Source: Subtercola lobariae (GTDB taxonomy: Bacteria > Actinomycetota > Actinomycetes > Actinomycetales > Microbacteriaceae). Taken from it: a stretch of DNA of 64,000 nt. Of the stretch, positions 7,045 to 16,673 are shown piece by piece. The notes under the pieces were generated by a model. That model had not been told where the DNA came from. It did not search any database and saw nothing but the letters and a program-made list of their open reading frames with translations. How positions within the stretch are numbered: the stretch's first letter is position 1; the number at the start of each line of letters is the position of its first letter. A program made the translations under genes and the position numbers. Where the stretch lies: contig NZ_BMGP01000004.1 of the NCBI RefSeq assembly GCF_014640255.1, forward strand, positions 1 through 64,000. Reading direction: 5' to 3'.

Positions 7045-7845
7045 ATGACCTACATCAGATCTGCCGCATTCGCGCAGACAGGTTACGTCGTGCTCGACAC
7101 GTATGAGCAGGCTCGAGACCCGAAAGAGTGGCTCGAACTCGAGTACGTCGACTGGAAGTCGTCTGGCGACACCCGTTTTGCCCCCCTGGCCAGCGCTTTC
7201 GGTGAGATGGAGTGCAACGGTTTCTGGAACCACACTCCCCCGCGCACCGATAAAGATGGCGTGTGGGTGCAAGAGAACGTCGAAAAAGCGCCCATTCTGA
7301 AGGCCCGCGCCGAAGAGCCCGGCACCAACATCGGCCGGTGCCGTGTCATCGAACTGCAGCCGAACGACTACGCGAGCGCCATCTACAACCTGCACCAAGA
7401 CGACAACAACCGGCTGAACCCCGACGGCACCGGCTGGATCGTGCGCAGCTTCTTCAACCTTTCAGACGACAAAGATTCGGTGCTGATTCTTCGCGAAGAC
7501 CGGTTCGACCCCACTACCGAGGTGCGCATTCCGCTGCCGGCAGGTTCGCAGCTCATCGTCGACACACAGCGATTCTGGCACGCGGTGTGGCACGTCGGCC
7601 CCGAGCCGCGCTACTGCCTCATCACGTCGTACACGTCGGGGCCCGAACTCGATGCGTACATCGAGAAGTACCACGGCAAGCCGCAAGACGCGAACCCTCC
7701 GCTGCCGCAGCAGGTCATCGACGACGCCCAAACGTCTATGCAGCGTCGGCTCGCCGAGCGCGCCGCGACTCTCGCGTCTCAGGGCAAGCGCGCAGCGGGT
7801 GCAGTTGCTTTCGACGACGACTCCGAATCTGACTCTGACGACTGA
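7045..7845 (+). CDS. Putative Fe(II)/2-oxoglutarate oxygenase-like protein
   Basis: 266 residues. I start at ATG 7045, because an earlier ATG (6970) would put the iron-box-like sequence inside the gene and add residues of low protein character. The core has the order of a double-stranded beta-helix oxygenase: H117-Q-D119 (HxD), a strand VRIPLPAGSQLIVDTQRFWHAVWH with His179 and His183, then Arg189 as a possible 2-oxoglutarate anchor (EPRYCLITSYT). The C-terminus is acidic (DDDSESDSDD). I know of no characterised member with this sequence; the fold assignment is inference. Confidence 0.65.
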   Translation: MTYIRSAAFAQTGYVVLDTYEQARDPKEWLELEYVDWKSSGDTRFAPLASAFGEMECNGFWNHTPPRTDKDGVWVQENVEKAPILKARAEEPGTNIGRCRVIELQPNDYASAIYNLHQDDNNRLNPDGTGWIVRSFFNLSDDKDSVLILREDRFDPTTEVRIPLPAGSQLIVDTQRFWHAVWHVGPEPRYCLITSYTSGPELDAYIEKYHGKPQDANPPLPQQVIDDAQTSMQRRLAERAATLASQGKRAAGAVAFDDDSESDSDD

Positions 7846-8059
7846 GTTTCGCTGAGTGCGACGAGGCTCAGCCGGTCGCATTCGCACGTTTCGTGCGGCT
7901 GCCTCGGTGGGCGCGTGGCGGCGGCGGGTGGGTGACGGCTGCGGCGGCGGCGGCGGCGAGTGGATGATCGACTCCTTCACAATTTCGAACCGGACACTTC
8001 TCTCCCCAGCCTCGGGGCGTCACCGGAGCCCTGTCGGTGGCCCGCCCTATCGTTAGGGC

Positions 8060-9730
8060 ATGCCCACTAAGCCTGTCAGCAACTTCAAGTGCACCGAATG
8101 CGGGTGGACCACGCCGCGCTGGGCCGGGCGCTGCGGCGAGTGCCAATCGTGGGGCACCGTGGTCTCGGCGCTCGAGTCGGCCGCCATGGCCGGCCAGGTC
8201 AAAGCGGTCAAGGTCGACGAGGGCAGCATCGCTCGCCCCATCACCGAAGTCGACACCGAAGCGACCACGCATTGGGCCACCGGCATCGCAGAATTCGACC
8301 GCGTTCTCGGCGGCGGTTTGGTGCCTGGCGCAACCATTCTGCTCTCGGGCGAGCCGGGCGTCGGCAAGTCGACGCTGCTGCTCGAGGTCGCGGCGCGAGC
8401 AGCCCAAGAACACTTGCGGGTGCTTTACGTCAGCGCCGAAGAGTCGGTCGGGCAGATCAAGATGCGCGCAGACCGCACCCAGTCGTTGTCTCCCACGCTG
8501 ATGCTCGCCGCCGAGACCGACCTGGCGACCATCCTGGGCCAGATCGACGCGGTCATGCCGCACCTCGTCATTGTCGACTCGGTTCAGACGGTGTCTAACT
8601 CGGCGCTCGACAGCGGTGCCGGCAGCCCCGGGCAGGTGCGCGCGGTCGCCTCGGCCCTGATTCGCGTCGCGAAAGAGCGGTCACTGCCCATGCTGCTCGT
8701 GGGGCACGTCACGAAAGACGGCTCCATCGCGGGGCCGCGAGTTCTCGAGCACCTCGTCGACGTCGTGTGCCAGTTCGAGGGTGATCGCCAAACCGCACTG
8801 CGTTTCATACGAACGCTGAAGAACCGTTTCGGGCCCACCGATGAGGTAGGGTGTTTCGAAATGACCTCCGAGGGTATTCGAGAGGTGAGCGACCCCAGCG
8901 GCCTGTTTCTCAGCAACTCGGTCGAACCTTCCACCGGAACCTGTGTGACCATCGCCCTCGAGGGCCGCCGTGCGCTTCCGGTCGAGATTCAGGCACTGGT
9001 CATCACCGCCACCGGCCCCAACCCGCGGCGGGTCACCAACGGGGTCGATGCGTCGCGTGTCTCGATGCTGCTCGCCGTGCTCGAGCGCCGTTTGAAGATG
9101 CGGCTGAGCGATAAAGACGTCTACGTGTCGACTGTCGGCGGCGTGAAACTCGTCGAGCCCGCCGCCGACCTCGCTATCGCGCTGGCCATCGCTTCGGCCG
9201 TGAGCGACGGGCCCATGCCCAACAGTTTCGTGGCGTTCGGCGAAATCAGCCTGGCGGGCGAAGTTCGCCAGGTCACCTCATCGGCTCTGCGCGCGACGGA
9301 GGCTCGCCGCCTCGGCTTCGCGAACGTTCTCGGCCCAGGCGAATCGCAGATCAAGCCCGCCTTTCACCGCGCCTTCGGCACGGCACCGGCCTCCGCCGGC
9401 GGCCGCCCTCCGGCCGCCGATTCGGCCGGAGGCGCCACCACCCGAGGTGAGCCCGGTCGTGCGGGCCGCAACTCGCCCGGCGCCATCGGATTAGGCGACT
9501 ACGGTAACCACCCCGCCGGCTCGGGGCTCACCGGCTCGGGTCGCGGCAGGTCTGGCATTGCGGGGCCTGAGCGCGGCACCCTCGGCCAGCGCCGACCGGC
9601 GTCTCGGCCTCACGACGCAGCAGAAGCCGCAGCGCCCTTCGACTCGACCGAGCCGATGCGCCCCGTCAGGCCGCTCCGACCGGTGCGGCCGCTCCGCGAC
9701 GACGACACGCCGAACGGAGACGGCGCCTAA
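8060..9730 (+). CDS. radA: DNA repair protein RadA, with long disordered tail
   Basis: 556 residues. It begins with the RadA C4 zinc finger (CTECGW...CGECQSWG), then the RecA-like ATPase with Walker A GEPGVGKS (97-104), Walker B LVIVDSVQ, the RadA-specific KNRFG motif (254-258) and a Lon-like C-terminal domain (YVSTVGGVKLVEPAADLAIALAIAS). RadA processes recombination intermediates by branch migration. The last 110 or so residues, after FHRAFGTAP, are Gly/Arg/Pro-rich and low complexity. They end in PMRPVRPLRPVRPLRDDD and go beyond the usual length of about 450-460. Confidence 0.95.
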   Translation: MPTKPVSNFKCTECGWTTPRWAGRCGECQSWGTVVSALESAAMAGQVKAVKVDEGSIARPITEVDTEATTHWATGIAEFDRVLGGGLVPGATILLSGEPGVGKSTLLLEVAARAAQEHLRVLYVSAEESVGQIKMRADRTQSLSPTLMLAAETDLATILGQIDAVMPHLVIVDSVQTVSNSALDSGAGSPGQVRAVASALIRVAKERSLPMLLVGHVTKDGSIAGPRVLEHLVDVVCQFEGDRQTALRFIRTLKNRFGPTDEVGCFEMTSEGIREVSDPSGLFLSNSVEPSTGTCVTIALEGRRALPVEIQALVITATGPNPRRVTNGVDASRVSMLLAVLERRLKMRLSDKDVYVSTVGGVKLVEPAADLAIALAIASAVSDGPMPNSFVAFGEISLAGEVRQVTSSALRATEARRLGFANVLGPGESQIKPAFHRAFGTAPASAGGRPPAADSAGGATTRGEPGRAGRNSPGAIGLGDYGNHPAGSGLTGSGRGRSGIAGPERGTLGQRRPASRPHDAAEAAAPFDSTEPMRPVRPLRPVRPLRDDDTPNGDGA

Positions 9731-9893
9731 CGCCGCCGCGCCGCGCCGCGTCACCTCACTCGCGTCGGCCGAAACGACGCCCGCGCGAACGGGGCGCTGA
9801 CCTCTGCCTCGGCCGATCGTCGGTTGGGCGGCTCCAGCATTGCTGCGCGTCGGCCGGAATCGCGCCTCCCACTCGGCGATTCTGAGCCGTTCG

Positions 9894-11201
9894 CTACAGC
9901 AAGACCACCAGCTTGCGCGCCGAAACACCCTGCCGCAAAAGGTCGAGTGCAGCTTGAACGTGCTCGAGGCCCGACCCGACAACCTGGGGGCGGGGCGCCG
10001 CGACGAACCGGCCGTCGGCGAGAGCGGCAGGTAAGAAGTCGCGCCACAACATCGGCCCGACCTCATCGTTCATCAGCGTGCTACCCCAAACGTAATTCGC
10101 TTTGATGCCGCGCGAACGGCTGCGCGCCTGCAGAGCAACATTCGATGCGAGCATCCCGAGCCCGACGCGCATCAGCTCGAGGCTTGGCCCCGCACGTCGT
10201 GGGAGTCGCGCCAGAGAGACCGACGGGGTCGCCAAACTCACTCGTTTCGCTCCGGTTGCGGCCGCGATGGCCACGGCGGGCTCGGCCGAACCTGTTCCTA
10301 CCGCGAAGACCCCGGCGACCGGGGCTCCGGCGATCGCCTCGATGATGTCTTTCACCACGGTCGGGCTCCCGTAGTCGAAGACACGCGCCGCGCCGAGGCC
10401 CAGAACGTAGTCGTGATTGCGGGGCGAGGCCGTCGAGATCACGGCGTAGCCGGCCGCCCGCGCCAGCTGAATCGCGTTGCTGCCGACGCTGGTCGACCCG
10501 CCCCACACCACGACGGTTTCGGTGCGCGAGCCTGCCAGCGCGCCCGAGTCGGCCGGCTGGCGCGCGTCGCCCAGCGTGCCCGAATCAGCCGACTGGCGCG
10601 AGTCGCCCTGCGCGCTTGAATCACCGTGCGCGCCCGCGCCGTTCGGTGCCGTCGAATCACCTTGTGCGCCAGCGCCGGCCGGTGTGGTCGGATGCCGTAA
10701 CCCCAGTTGATCGCGTCCGAAGAGCGCAGACGCTGCTGTCGATACCGCCAGCGGAAGCACCACCGCGTCTTCGAAACTCATGGCATCGGGAATCGGCGAC
10801 GCCAGATTCCCTTGCACCACCGTGAACAGCTGAAAGGCGCCCTCGGCCTGATGGTTTCGACCCTTCTCCATGCCGACCGCGTAGCCGATGGCGCGGTCGC
10901 CCGGCTGAAAGCGGGTCACCGCGCTCCCTACCTCGACCACCTCACCCGCGACATCTTCACCGAGCACGGCGGGGTACGGCAGCCAGCGATACATGAGGTC
11001 ACCGGTCGACTGCTTGATTTCGTCGAGCGGATTGACCGCTATGGCTCGATTGCGGATGACGATTTCGTGCGCGCCGGGCGCGGTGTACGGGGCCGCGCGC
11101 ACGACGAGGTCAGCGTAACGAGCATCCAGCAGCAGCGCGCTGTTCGACGGGGCGGGCGTCGGTGTGGTTTTCGAGCGACTCGGGTTCACGGCACTGTTCA
11201 T
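9894..11201 (-). CDS. Zinc-type alcohol dehydrogenase/quinone oxidoreductase-like protein (MDR superfamily)
   Basis: 435 residues from ATG 11201, preceded by GGGAGA. It has a GroES-like N-terminal domain (AVNPLDEIKQSTG...YPAVLGEDVAGEVVEVGS...FQPGDRAIGY) and a Rossmann domain (VVVWGGSTSVGSNAIQLARAAGYAV). It lacks catalytic zinc ligands, like quinone-oxidoreductase and enoyl-reductase-type MDR proteins. Between the domains is a low-complexity insert of about 60 residues rich in A, G, D and S (GAGAHGDSSAQGDSRQSADS). It is divergent from a TetR regulator that probably controls it. Confidence 0.82.
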   Translation of the reverse strand: MNSAVNPSRSKTTPTPAPSNSALLLDARYADLVVRAAPYTAPGAHEIVIRNRAIAVNPLDEIKQSTGDLMYRWLPYPAVLGEDVAGEVVEVGSAVTRFQPGDRAIGYAVGMEKGRNHQAEGAFQLFTVVQGNLASPIPDAMSFEDAVVLPLAVSTAASALFGRDQLGLRHPTTPAGAGAQGDSTAPNGAGAHGDSSAQGDSRQSADSGTLGDARQPADSGALAGSRTETVVVWGGSTSVGSNAIQLARAAGYAVISTASPRNHDYVLGLGAARVFDYGSPTVVKDIIEAIAGAPVAGVFAVGTGSAEPAVAIAAATGAKRVSLATPSVSLARLPRRAGPSLELMRVGLGMLASNVALQARSRSRGIKANYVWGSTLMNDEVGPMLWRDFLPAALADGRFVAAPRPQVVGSGLEHVQAALDLLRQGVSARKLVVLL

Positions 11202-11274
11202 TTCGGTTCTCCCTGGCGTTGGCGTGGCGGTGAGGTGCGTTGAGGTGACGGTGACCTTCGCGGTGATGTCATCG

Positions 11275-11316
11275 TGTGTCATCACACTACAACCTCATGG
11301 CATGCTGTGTCATCAC
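11275..11316. promoter_or_regulatory. Direct-repeat operator candidate between the MDR gene and tetR
   Basis: The 11-mer TGTGTCATCAC occurs exactly twice, at 11275-11285 and 11306-11316, with a start-to-start distance of 31 bases. A related TGATGTCATC lies just upstream. The repeats fill the 127-base gap between divergent genes and are a likely binding site for the adjacent TetR. Confidence 0.5.
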
Positions 11317-11328
11317 TAGAATGGAACC

Positions 11329-11964
11329 GTGAGCAGATGGCAACCCAACGCGCGGCAACGCCTCCAGAGCGCTGCCCTCGAGCTGTTCTCGGAGCAAGGC
11401 TTTGCAGAGACGACGGTTCCGCAGATAACAGCGCGCGCGGGGCTTACAACACGCACCTTCTTTCGCTACTTTTCTGACAAACGCGAGGTGCTGTTCGGCG
11501 ACGACGTCGACATGCCAGGGTTAGCCGCTCGAATCATTGCCGAAGCACCAGCTGAGCTCGGCCCGTTGCAGGTGATCCAGGGCAGTCTCGAAGCCGTGGC
11601 GGAGGCTCAATTCGCGGGCGACGTGCAGCGGTTCATCGCTCGCAAGGCCGTGATCGACCGTGACGAGAGTCTGCGCGCCCGCGAAATGCAGAAGCTCGCC
11701 GCCCTTTCAGACGCCATCAACACCGGATTTCAGCGCCGCGGTGTCGACGCGCTCACGTCGGCGCTCGTCGCACACACCACGGTGACCGTTTTCGGCATCT
11801 CAATCGGACGCTGGCTCGCGACCAAGGGCGCGACTCCGCTGCCCGAGTTGCTCCATGACACCCTCGACGCCTTGCACACCATCATGGTCGACCCGGCGTG
11901 GCCGGCCGAACAGCTCGCACCCGTCAGCACAGCGCGACCCGACGTCGCGGCGCAACATGACTGA
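11329..11964 (+). CDS. TetR-family transcriptional regulator
   Basis: 211 residues from a GTG start. The N-terminal helix-turn-helix is clear: RQRLQSAALELFSEQGFAETTVPQITARAGLTTRTFFRYFSDKREVLF. The C-terminal ligand domain is typical in size. It is divergent from the MDR oxidoreductase with repeats in the shared promoter, so it most likely represses that gene and itself. The inducer is unknown. Confidence 0.9.
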   Translation: MSRWQPNARQRLQSAALELFSEQGFAETTVPQITARAGLTTRTFFRYFSDKREVLFGDDVDMPGLAARIIAEAPAELGPLQVIQGSLEAVAEAQFAGDVQRFIARKAVIDRDESLRAREMQKLAALSDAINTGFQRRGVDALTSALVAHTTVTVFGISIGRWLATKGATPLPELLHDTLDALHTIMVDPAWPAEQLAPVSTARPDVAAQHD

Positions 11965-12003
11965 CCGCTGAGCGCCACGCGACCGCGCAGCGCTACTGCA
12001 TCG

Positions 12004-13740
12004 CTAAACGTGCGGCACAAACACCTGCCACGCTAGGCGACGGGATGCCCGGGGGTCTGTCTCCACGCGATCCTCAGTATCGATGATGAGCGTTTTACGC
12101 GTGCCCTCGTCGTATCGCGGCCAGCCGGCAGCACAAGCGCCACCGACAGCGCCACCCGCCCCGGCCGCATTCGGGTCGCCGAAGTACGCGAACGCGCCCC
12201 AGTACCGCCGCATCCGCGCGCCAGAACGGAGGAACGCGCGTCGGCCGCCGAGCAGTGTCATTGTGCGACCGAACGCCCCGTGCATCCGGTCGAAGAGGGC
12301 GAAGAGTTCGAGGCCGTGTGTGGCGTCGTACCCCGCGAGCCGAACCAGCCGCGGCGCGATGTCGAAGCGATAGAAGTAGACCGGCGCATACCGCGAATGC
12401 CGCTCGGCCACCTTCACCGTGGGGTACCAGAACGCATAGTCGCCGCCGAAGTCGTGGGCCGCGCGCTTCTCGGGCAGACCGGGGTATTCGGCCTTGATCG
12501 CCTTGCGCGCCTTCTTTTTCGTCTTCGCGAAAATCGCTCGAATGCGCTTCGGTGTCGTAGCGAGAATGTCGAGGCGGCCCGTGAAGAGCGAGCCTTCGCG
12601 GTCGTTGGTTCCGATGATCAGAGCGACCGGATGCGCGTCACCGCTCTTGAACGCATCGAGCGGCCGTTGCGGCAGAAAGTCACCATCGATCACGGGGCAC
12701 AGCGCGATGGTTCCGGGTTCGGCGTCGGGCGCGTTCATCGTGAGGGCGTCGGTCGCCTTGATCAGCTGATGCCAATCGGCGGTCACCAGCATCTCGCCGG
12801 CGTCTTCGAGCGTGGTGTTTTCCACGCTGTCATTCGACACGCGTTCGCTCAGAAGTTCGACGAATTGTGCACCCCACACCCGGGTGAGTTCTGGCGGATA
12901 CACCGCATTCGTCGGCGAACTCTGAGCAATTGCACGCGCGAAGAGAGTGGATGCCCGTGGCACCGTCATCAACGTCGTAACCGCGTTCGCCCCTGCCGAC
13001 TCCCCGAACAGGGTCACGCGGTCAGGGTCGCCCCCGAACGCACGGATGTTCGCCCGCACCCATTCGAGCGCAGCAACGCAGTCTTTGAGGCCGAGGTTGT
13101 TCTCAATCGGACGCTCTGGGGTGGAGTAGGCCGTGAAGTCGAGAAATCCGAGCGCGCCGAGTCGGTAGTTGATGCTGACGTAGACGACGTTCGCGTCTTG
13201 TGCGAGGGTGTCGCCGTTGTGCGGCACCTCGGCCGACGAGCCGACGCTGTAGGCGCCGCCGTGAATGAAGACCATCACGGGCAGGAGCGGCTGTTTGGCG
13301 GCGGTGCCGCTGGAAGTCCAGCCATCCCGAGCGATGTCGGGTGCGACTGTCGCATCGACCGCGCCAGTCGAGGCATCCCGAGCCATGTCAGGTGCGGCTG
13401 TCGCGTCCACCGCGCCAGTAGCGGCATCCCGAGCGCGCCGCGCCGGCCGCACCACATTCAGCGTGAGGCAGTCTTCACTCATCGGCGCATTCTTGGCTGC
13501 CCCGATGAAGTTGCCCTCGCGCGACTGAGGCGAGACCGCGCCGAATCTGCTCGCTTCGCGCACGCCCTTCCACGGCACGGCGGGCTGCGGAGCACGAAAG
13601 CGCAGCTCGCCCACCGGCGGCGCCGCAAACGGAATGCCACGCCAGGTCTCAATGCGGCGTTCGCGAACACCGCGCAGCGTGCCGTCGGCGATCGTAATGT
13701 CGAGAGTCGTCGAGGTTGACGTTCGCCACAGGGTCGACAT
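12004..13740 (-). CDS. Type-B carboxylesterase (para-nitrobenzyl esterase-like)
   Basis: 578 residues. It shows WRGIPFAAPPVGELRFRAP, the oxyanion-hole HGGAY, the nucleophile elbow LFGESAGANAV and DATHGLELFALFD with the catalytic His region. The C-terminal WGAFAYFGDPN motif is standard for the family. It is cytosolic by absence of a signal peptide. Residues about 100-145 carry an in-frame tandem repeat (RDA(A/S)TGAVDAT(A/V)APD, two to three copies) in the loop before VMVFIHGG. The DNA repeat is at about 13310-13430. Substrate unknown. Confidence 0.88.
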   Translation of the reverse strand: MSTLWRTSTSTTLDITIADGTLRGVRERRIETWRGIPFAAPPVGELRFRAPQPAVPWKGVREASRFGAVSPQSREGNFIGAAKNAPMSEDCLTLNVVRPARRARDAATGAVDATAAPDMARDASTGAVDATVAPDIARDGWTSSGTAAKQPLLPVMVFIHGGAYSVGSSAEVPHNGDTLAQDANVVYVSINYRLGALGFLDFTAYSTPERPIENNLGLKDCVAALEWVRANIRAFGGDPDRVTLFGESAGANAVTTLMTVPRASTLFARAIAQSSPTNAVYPPELTRVWGAQFVELLSERVSNDSVENTTLEDAGEMLVTADWHQLIKATDALTMNAPDAEPGTIALCPVIDGDFLPQRPLDAFKSGDAHPVALIIGTNDREGSLFTGRLDILATTPKRIRAIFAKTKKKARKAIKAEYPGLPEKRAAHDFGGDYAFWYPTVKVAERHSRYAPVYFYRFDIAPRLVRLAGYDATHGLELFALFDRMHGAFGRTMTLLGGRRAFLRSGARMRRYWGAFAYFGDPNAAGAGGAVGGACAAGWPRYDEGTRKTLIIDTEDRVETDPRASRRLAWQVFVPHV

Positions 13741-13850
13741 CTCTCGATGCTAGCGCGCTGCCGCGTGAGAAAGGCGCGGGGCCGGTGGCCCTCGAGTGGC
13801 CGTGCGGTGAGCGTCACGTGAACGTGAACGTGCGATCACCGCGCCGCCGC

Positions 13851-14594
13851 CTACTCGAGAATGAACTGCGCCGATTGGGCCGACTGAATGCCGTCGACCG
13901 ACACCGTCAAATGATACGAAACCCCACCGGCCGGCACAGTCGTGGGGGTTGCCTGATCGCACGTCGTCTTCGACGAGCGCGTGCGATTCCAAGCAAAGGG
14001 AGTGGATGTGACGGTCTTACCGGGCGCGAGCATGGCGAGTGTATCGCTGGCACCCGTTTGGCAGTCGGTTGAGAGCCAATACACCTCGGTTCCGCTGGTG
14101 ATCGTGTAGATCTGCTGCGAGGTTCCGGCGTTGATGGTGCAGGGCTGCGACCCCGTGTTGACGATGCTGAACGAGAGCATCGGCTGGCTTCCGCTGGAAT
14201 AGTCGTTCGAGTCGGTGATGGCAGTCACAGTGACGTTTCCGGCGGCACACGCCTCCGAGCCGTCGGCGTTCGTGGCGGCGGGGGTCGGCGTGGGAGTGTC
14301 GGTCGGCGGTGCGGCGGCCGCAGCATCCGTCGCCCCCGCCGCACCCGGAGTCGAGGGGTCGGCACCGGCGGAGGGAGCGGGGGTGCCGCCGCTCCCGTTC
14401 GCTGCATCAGCGGGAGCGCCTGCCGAGGTGCTCGGAGTGGGCACCGCAGCAGGCTCGGCTTTGCCAGACCCCGGCTTCAGGATGACCAGCAGCACCACGA
14501 CGATCACAACGACGATGCCCAGCAGCACGACCAAACGGCGCCGGCGGTACACCTTCGCCGAAACCGGTCGACGGGGTGGCAACGCGGCAGACAT
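13851..14594 (-). CDS. Membrane-anchored extracytoplasmic protein, unknown function
   Basis: 247 residues. A basic start (RRPVSAKVYRRRR) is followed by a membrane segment (LVVLLGIVVVIVVVLLVIL), then a Pro/Ala/Thr-rich linker (about 45-110) and a globular domain of about 135 residues. That domain has two cysteine pairs (ACAAGNV, QPCTI, STDCQTG, KTTCDQA) and repeated beta-type stretches. The domain resembles DUF4232-like exported proteins, but I am not sure. It follows a small palindrome and lies downstream of ptsI on the same strand. Confidence 0.7.
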   Translation of the reverse strand: MSAALPPRRPVSAKVYRRRRLVVLLGIVVVIVVVLLVILKPGSGKAEPAAVPTPSTSAGAPADAANGSGGTPAPSAGADPSTPGAAGATDAAAAAPPTDTPTPTPAATNADGSEACAAGNVTVTAITDSNDYSSGSQPMLSFSIVNTGSQPCTINAGTSQQIYTITSGTEVYWLSTDCQTGASDTLAMLAPGKTVTSTPFAWNRTRSSKTTCDQATPTTVPAGGVSYHLTVSVDGIQSAQSAQFILE

Positions 14595-14737
14595 ACCTCC
14601 AGGGTACCGACGCCCTCCCCTCTCGCCCGGTACCCACGCCCGCTAACGCCGCACTCGCTCCCCCGCATCGGGCGCATTCCCAGCTTCCCCGGCGCCGCAC
14701 CCTCCTCGCGTTCGCGCTCTCCCGGCCCGCGCGCGCC

Positions 14738-14795
14738 TCTGTTTGACGCAAAAGCGCTCCAAACGAGCCGTTTCGGCGCTTTCGCGTCACACAGA
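14738..14795. repeat. Extragenic palindrome, GTTTGACGCAAAAGCGC type
   Basis: The arms 14738-14757 and 14776-14795 (20 bases) pair with two mismatches around an 18-base centre. The core GTTTGACGCAAAAGCGC is shared with the palindrome at 36703-36754. It sits between ptsI and the next gene on the same strand and has no terminal T-run. Confidence 0.7.
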
Positions 14796-14836
14796 TTTCG
14801 AGGCGACCGGCGGCCAGAGCCGACGCGCAGGCGGCG

Positions 14837-16558
14837 TCAGCCGACCGCGTTCGCGGCGGCCAGGCGCGTCACGGCCTGGCGCGCGGCGGCAGCCGAGGTG
14901 GCGTTGACGGCCGCGCGGGCCAGCTCTTGCGCCTCGGCGAGGGTGTGGCGGGCGAGTTCGCCCCGAACATCCGCCAGCGCCGCCGGAGTCATGGAGAGCG
15001 TGGTGACCCCGAGACCCACGAGAACGACCGCGAGCAGCGGGTCGGCCGCGGCTTCACCGCAGACGCCCACGGGTTTTGCCGCGTCTCGCCCGGCCCGACC
15101 GATCATGCCGACCAGCCGCAGAACCGCGGGATGCCACGGGTCTTGCAGGTGCGCGACCGACCCGAGCAACCGGTCGGCGGCGAGTGTGTACTGAGTGAGG
15201 TCGTTCGTTCCGATGCTCACAAAGTCGGCCACGTCGAACACCTGGTCGGCGAGCACCGCAAGCGACGGCACCTCGGCCATCACGCCCGCCACGCGCACCC
15301 CGAGCTCCCGCGCAAGCGAAACGAAGTACTCGGTGTCGTCGAGGTCGGCGACCATCGGCGCCATCACCCACACTTCGACCTTGGCATCGCGCGCGGCAGC
15401 AGCGTCACCACCGGCGGCAGAATCAGACCCATACCGGTTGACCCGCGCCTCAGCGATGGCGAGCGCCGTTAGTTGGTCGCGCAGAATCCGCTCGCTTGAG
15501 CGCAGGGCCCGGATGCCCCGCAGACCCAGCGCCGGATTTTCCTCTTTCTCGTCGTTGAGAAAACTCAGCGGTTTGTCTGCCCCCGCATCGAGCACCCGAA
15601 CGACAACCTTCTTGCCCACAAATGCTCGCAACATGCGCTCGTATTCGGCGACCTGCGTTTCGACCGACGGAGCTTCCGTCGCGTCGAGAAACAAGAACTC
15701 CGTGCGAAACAGCCCCACGCCCTCGGCCCCGAGCGCTACCGCCTCGGCCGCTTGATCGGCCGAACCGAGATTCGCGAGCAGCGGTATGAGAGTGCCGTCG
15801 GCAAGGGCACCAGGCGTCAGGGGTGCGGCCGCAGCATCCGCTCGCTCAGCGATCGCCCCACGCACCTCGGCGAGTTCGGCCTCAGACGGTTCGGTGTCGA
15901 CCGTTCCATTGGCTGCATCGAGCACCACGATGGTGCCATCTGCTAGGTCTTCAGCGCCCGCTACCCCCACAATCGCAGGGATCGACTTCGACCGCGCCAG
16001 AATCGCCGTGTGCGAGGTCGGGCCGCCTTCCCGCGTGATCAACCCGATGACCTTCTCGAGATCGAGCAACGCCGTGTCGGCCGGCGCGAGGTCGTGGGCG
16101 ACCAGGATGAACGGGGTCGCCGACTCGGGAACCCCCGGCGCCGGCACGCCCCGCAGCCGCGCGATGGTTCGCTGCGAAACATCGTCGAGATCGGTCGCCC
16201 GCTCGGCCATGTACCCACCCATCTGCACGAGCAGATCGCGAAACCCGGCGAACGCTTCAAAGACCGCGCGATCAGCGGATTTTCCGTTGCTCAACCGCGC
16301 CTGAATGTCTTCGGCGATGGTGGGGTCTGCCGCCATCAGGGCTTGTGCGTTGAGCACGTCTTGAGCTTCTCCGCCGGCCAGAATGCCCCGCTCTTCGAGG
16401 TCGGCGGCGACGTGGGCGAGAGCAACCTCGATGCGTGCGAATTCGTCGGTAGGCGAGGCTGTGCTCGGCTCGTCGGCCGGCTCGGGCAGGGGTTCGGGCA
16501 TCCGGAGCGTAGGGCCTACCGCAGAACTTCGACCGACGCCTACACCTTGCAACAGCAT
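14837..16558 (-). CDS. ptsI: Phosphoenolpyruvate-protein phosphotransferase (PTS enzyme I)
   Basis: 573 residues from ATG 16558, with AGAGGAG eight bases before it. The phosphorylated His183 lies in GGPTSHTAILAR. The PEP-binding barrel shows FLNDEKEENPALGLRGIR, FRTEFLF, SIGTNDLTQYTLAADR and CGEAAADP with the catalytic cysteine. Enzyme I takes phosphate from PEP and passes it to HPr for sugar uptake. No HPr or enzyme II gene is nearby. It diverges from the ligase operon at 16674. Confidence 0.95.
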   Translation of the reverse strand: MLLQGVGVGRSSAVGPTLRMPEPLPEPADEPSTASPTDEFARIEVALAHVAADLEERGILAGGEAQDVLNAQALMAADPTIAEDIQARLSNGKSADRAVFEAFAGFRDLLVQMGGYMAERATDLDDVSQRTIARLRGVPAPGVPESATPFILVAHDLAPADTALLDLEKVIGLITREGGPTSHTAILARSKSIPAIVGVAGAEDLADGTIVVLDAANGTVDTEPSEAELAEVRGAIAERADAAAAPLTPGALADGTLIPLLANLGSADQAAEAVALGAEGVGLFRTEFLFLDATEAPSVETQVAEYERMLRAFVGKKVVVRVLDAGADKPLSFLNDEKEENPALGLRGIRALRSSERILRDQLTALAIAEARVNRYGSDSAAGGDAAAARDAKVEVWVMAPMVADLDDTEYFVSLARELGVRVAGVMAEVPSLAVLADQVFDVADFVSIGTNDLTQYTLAADRLLGSVAHLQDPWHPAVLRLVGMIGRAGRDAAKPVGVCGEAAADPLLAVVLVGLGVTTLSMTPAALADVRGELARHTLAEAQELARAAVNATSAAAARQAVTRLAAANAVG

Positions 16559-16673
16559 TGTAAAACTCCTCTGTAACACGCGCTCTGCGGTCAAGAATAG
16601 TGCGAGAGCGCGCTGTTGGCCCGAATGTCGGGGGTCGCTGATATTCTCTCAGTATCGAAGGCAGGAGGCCGGC

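Noticed and set aside
12280-13719. A 479-codon open frame opposite the carboxylesterase
   Set aside because: It is the antisense shadow of a gene with a full esterase motif set.
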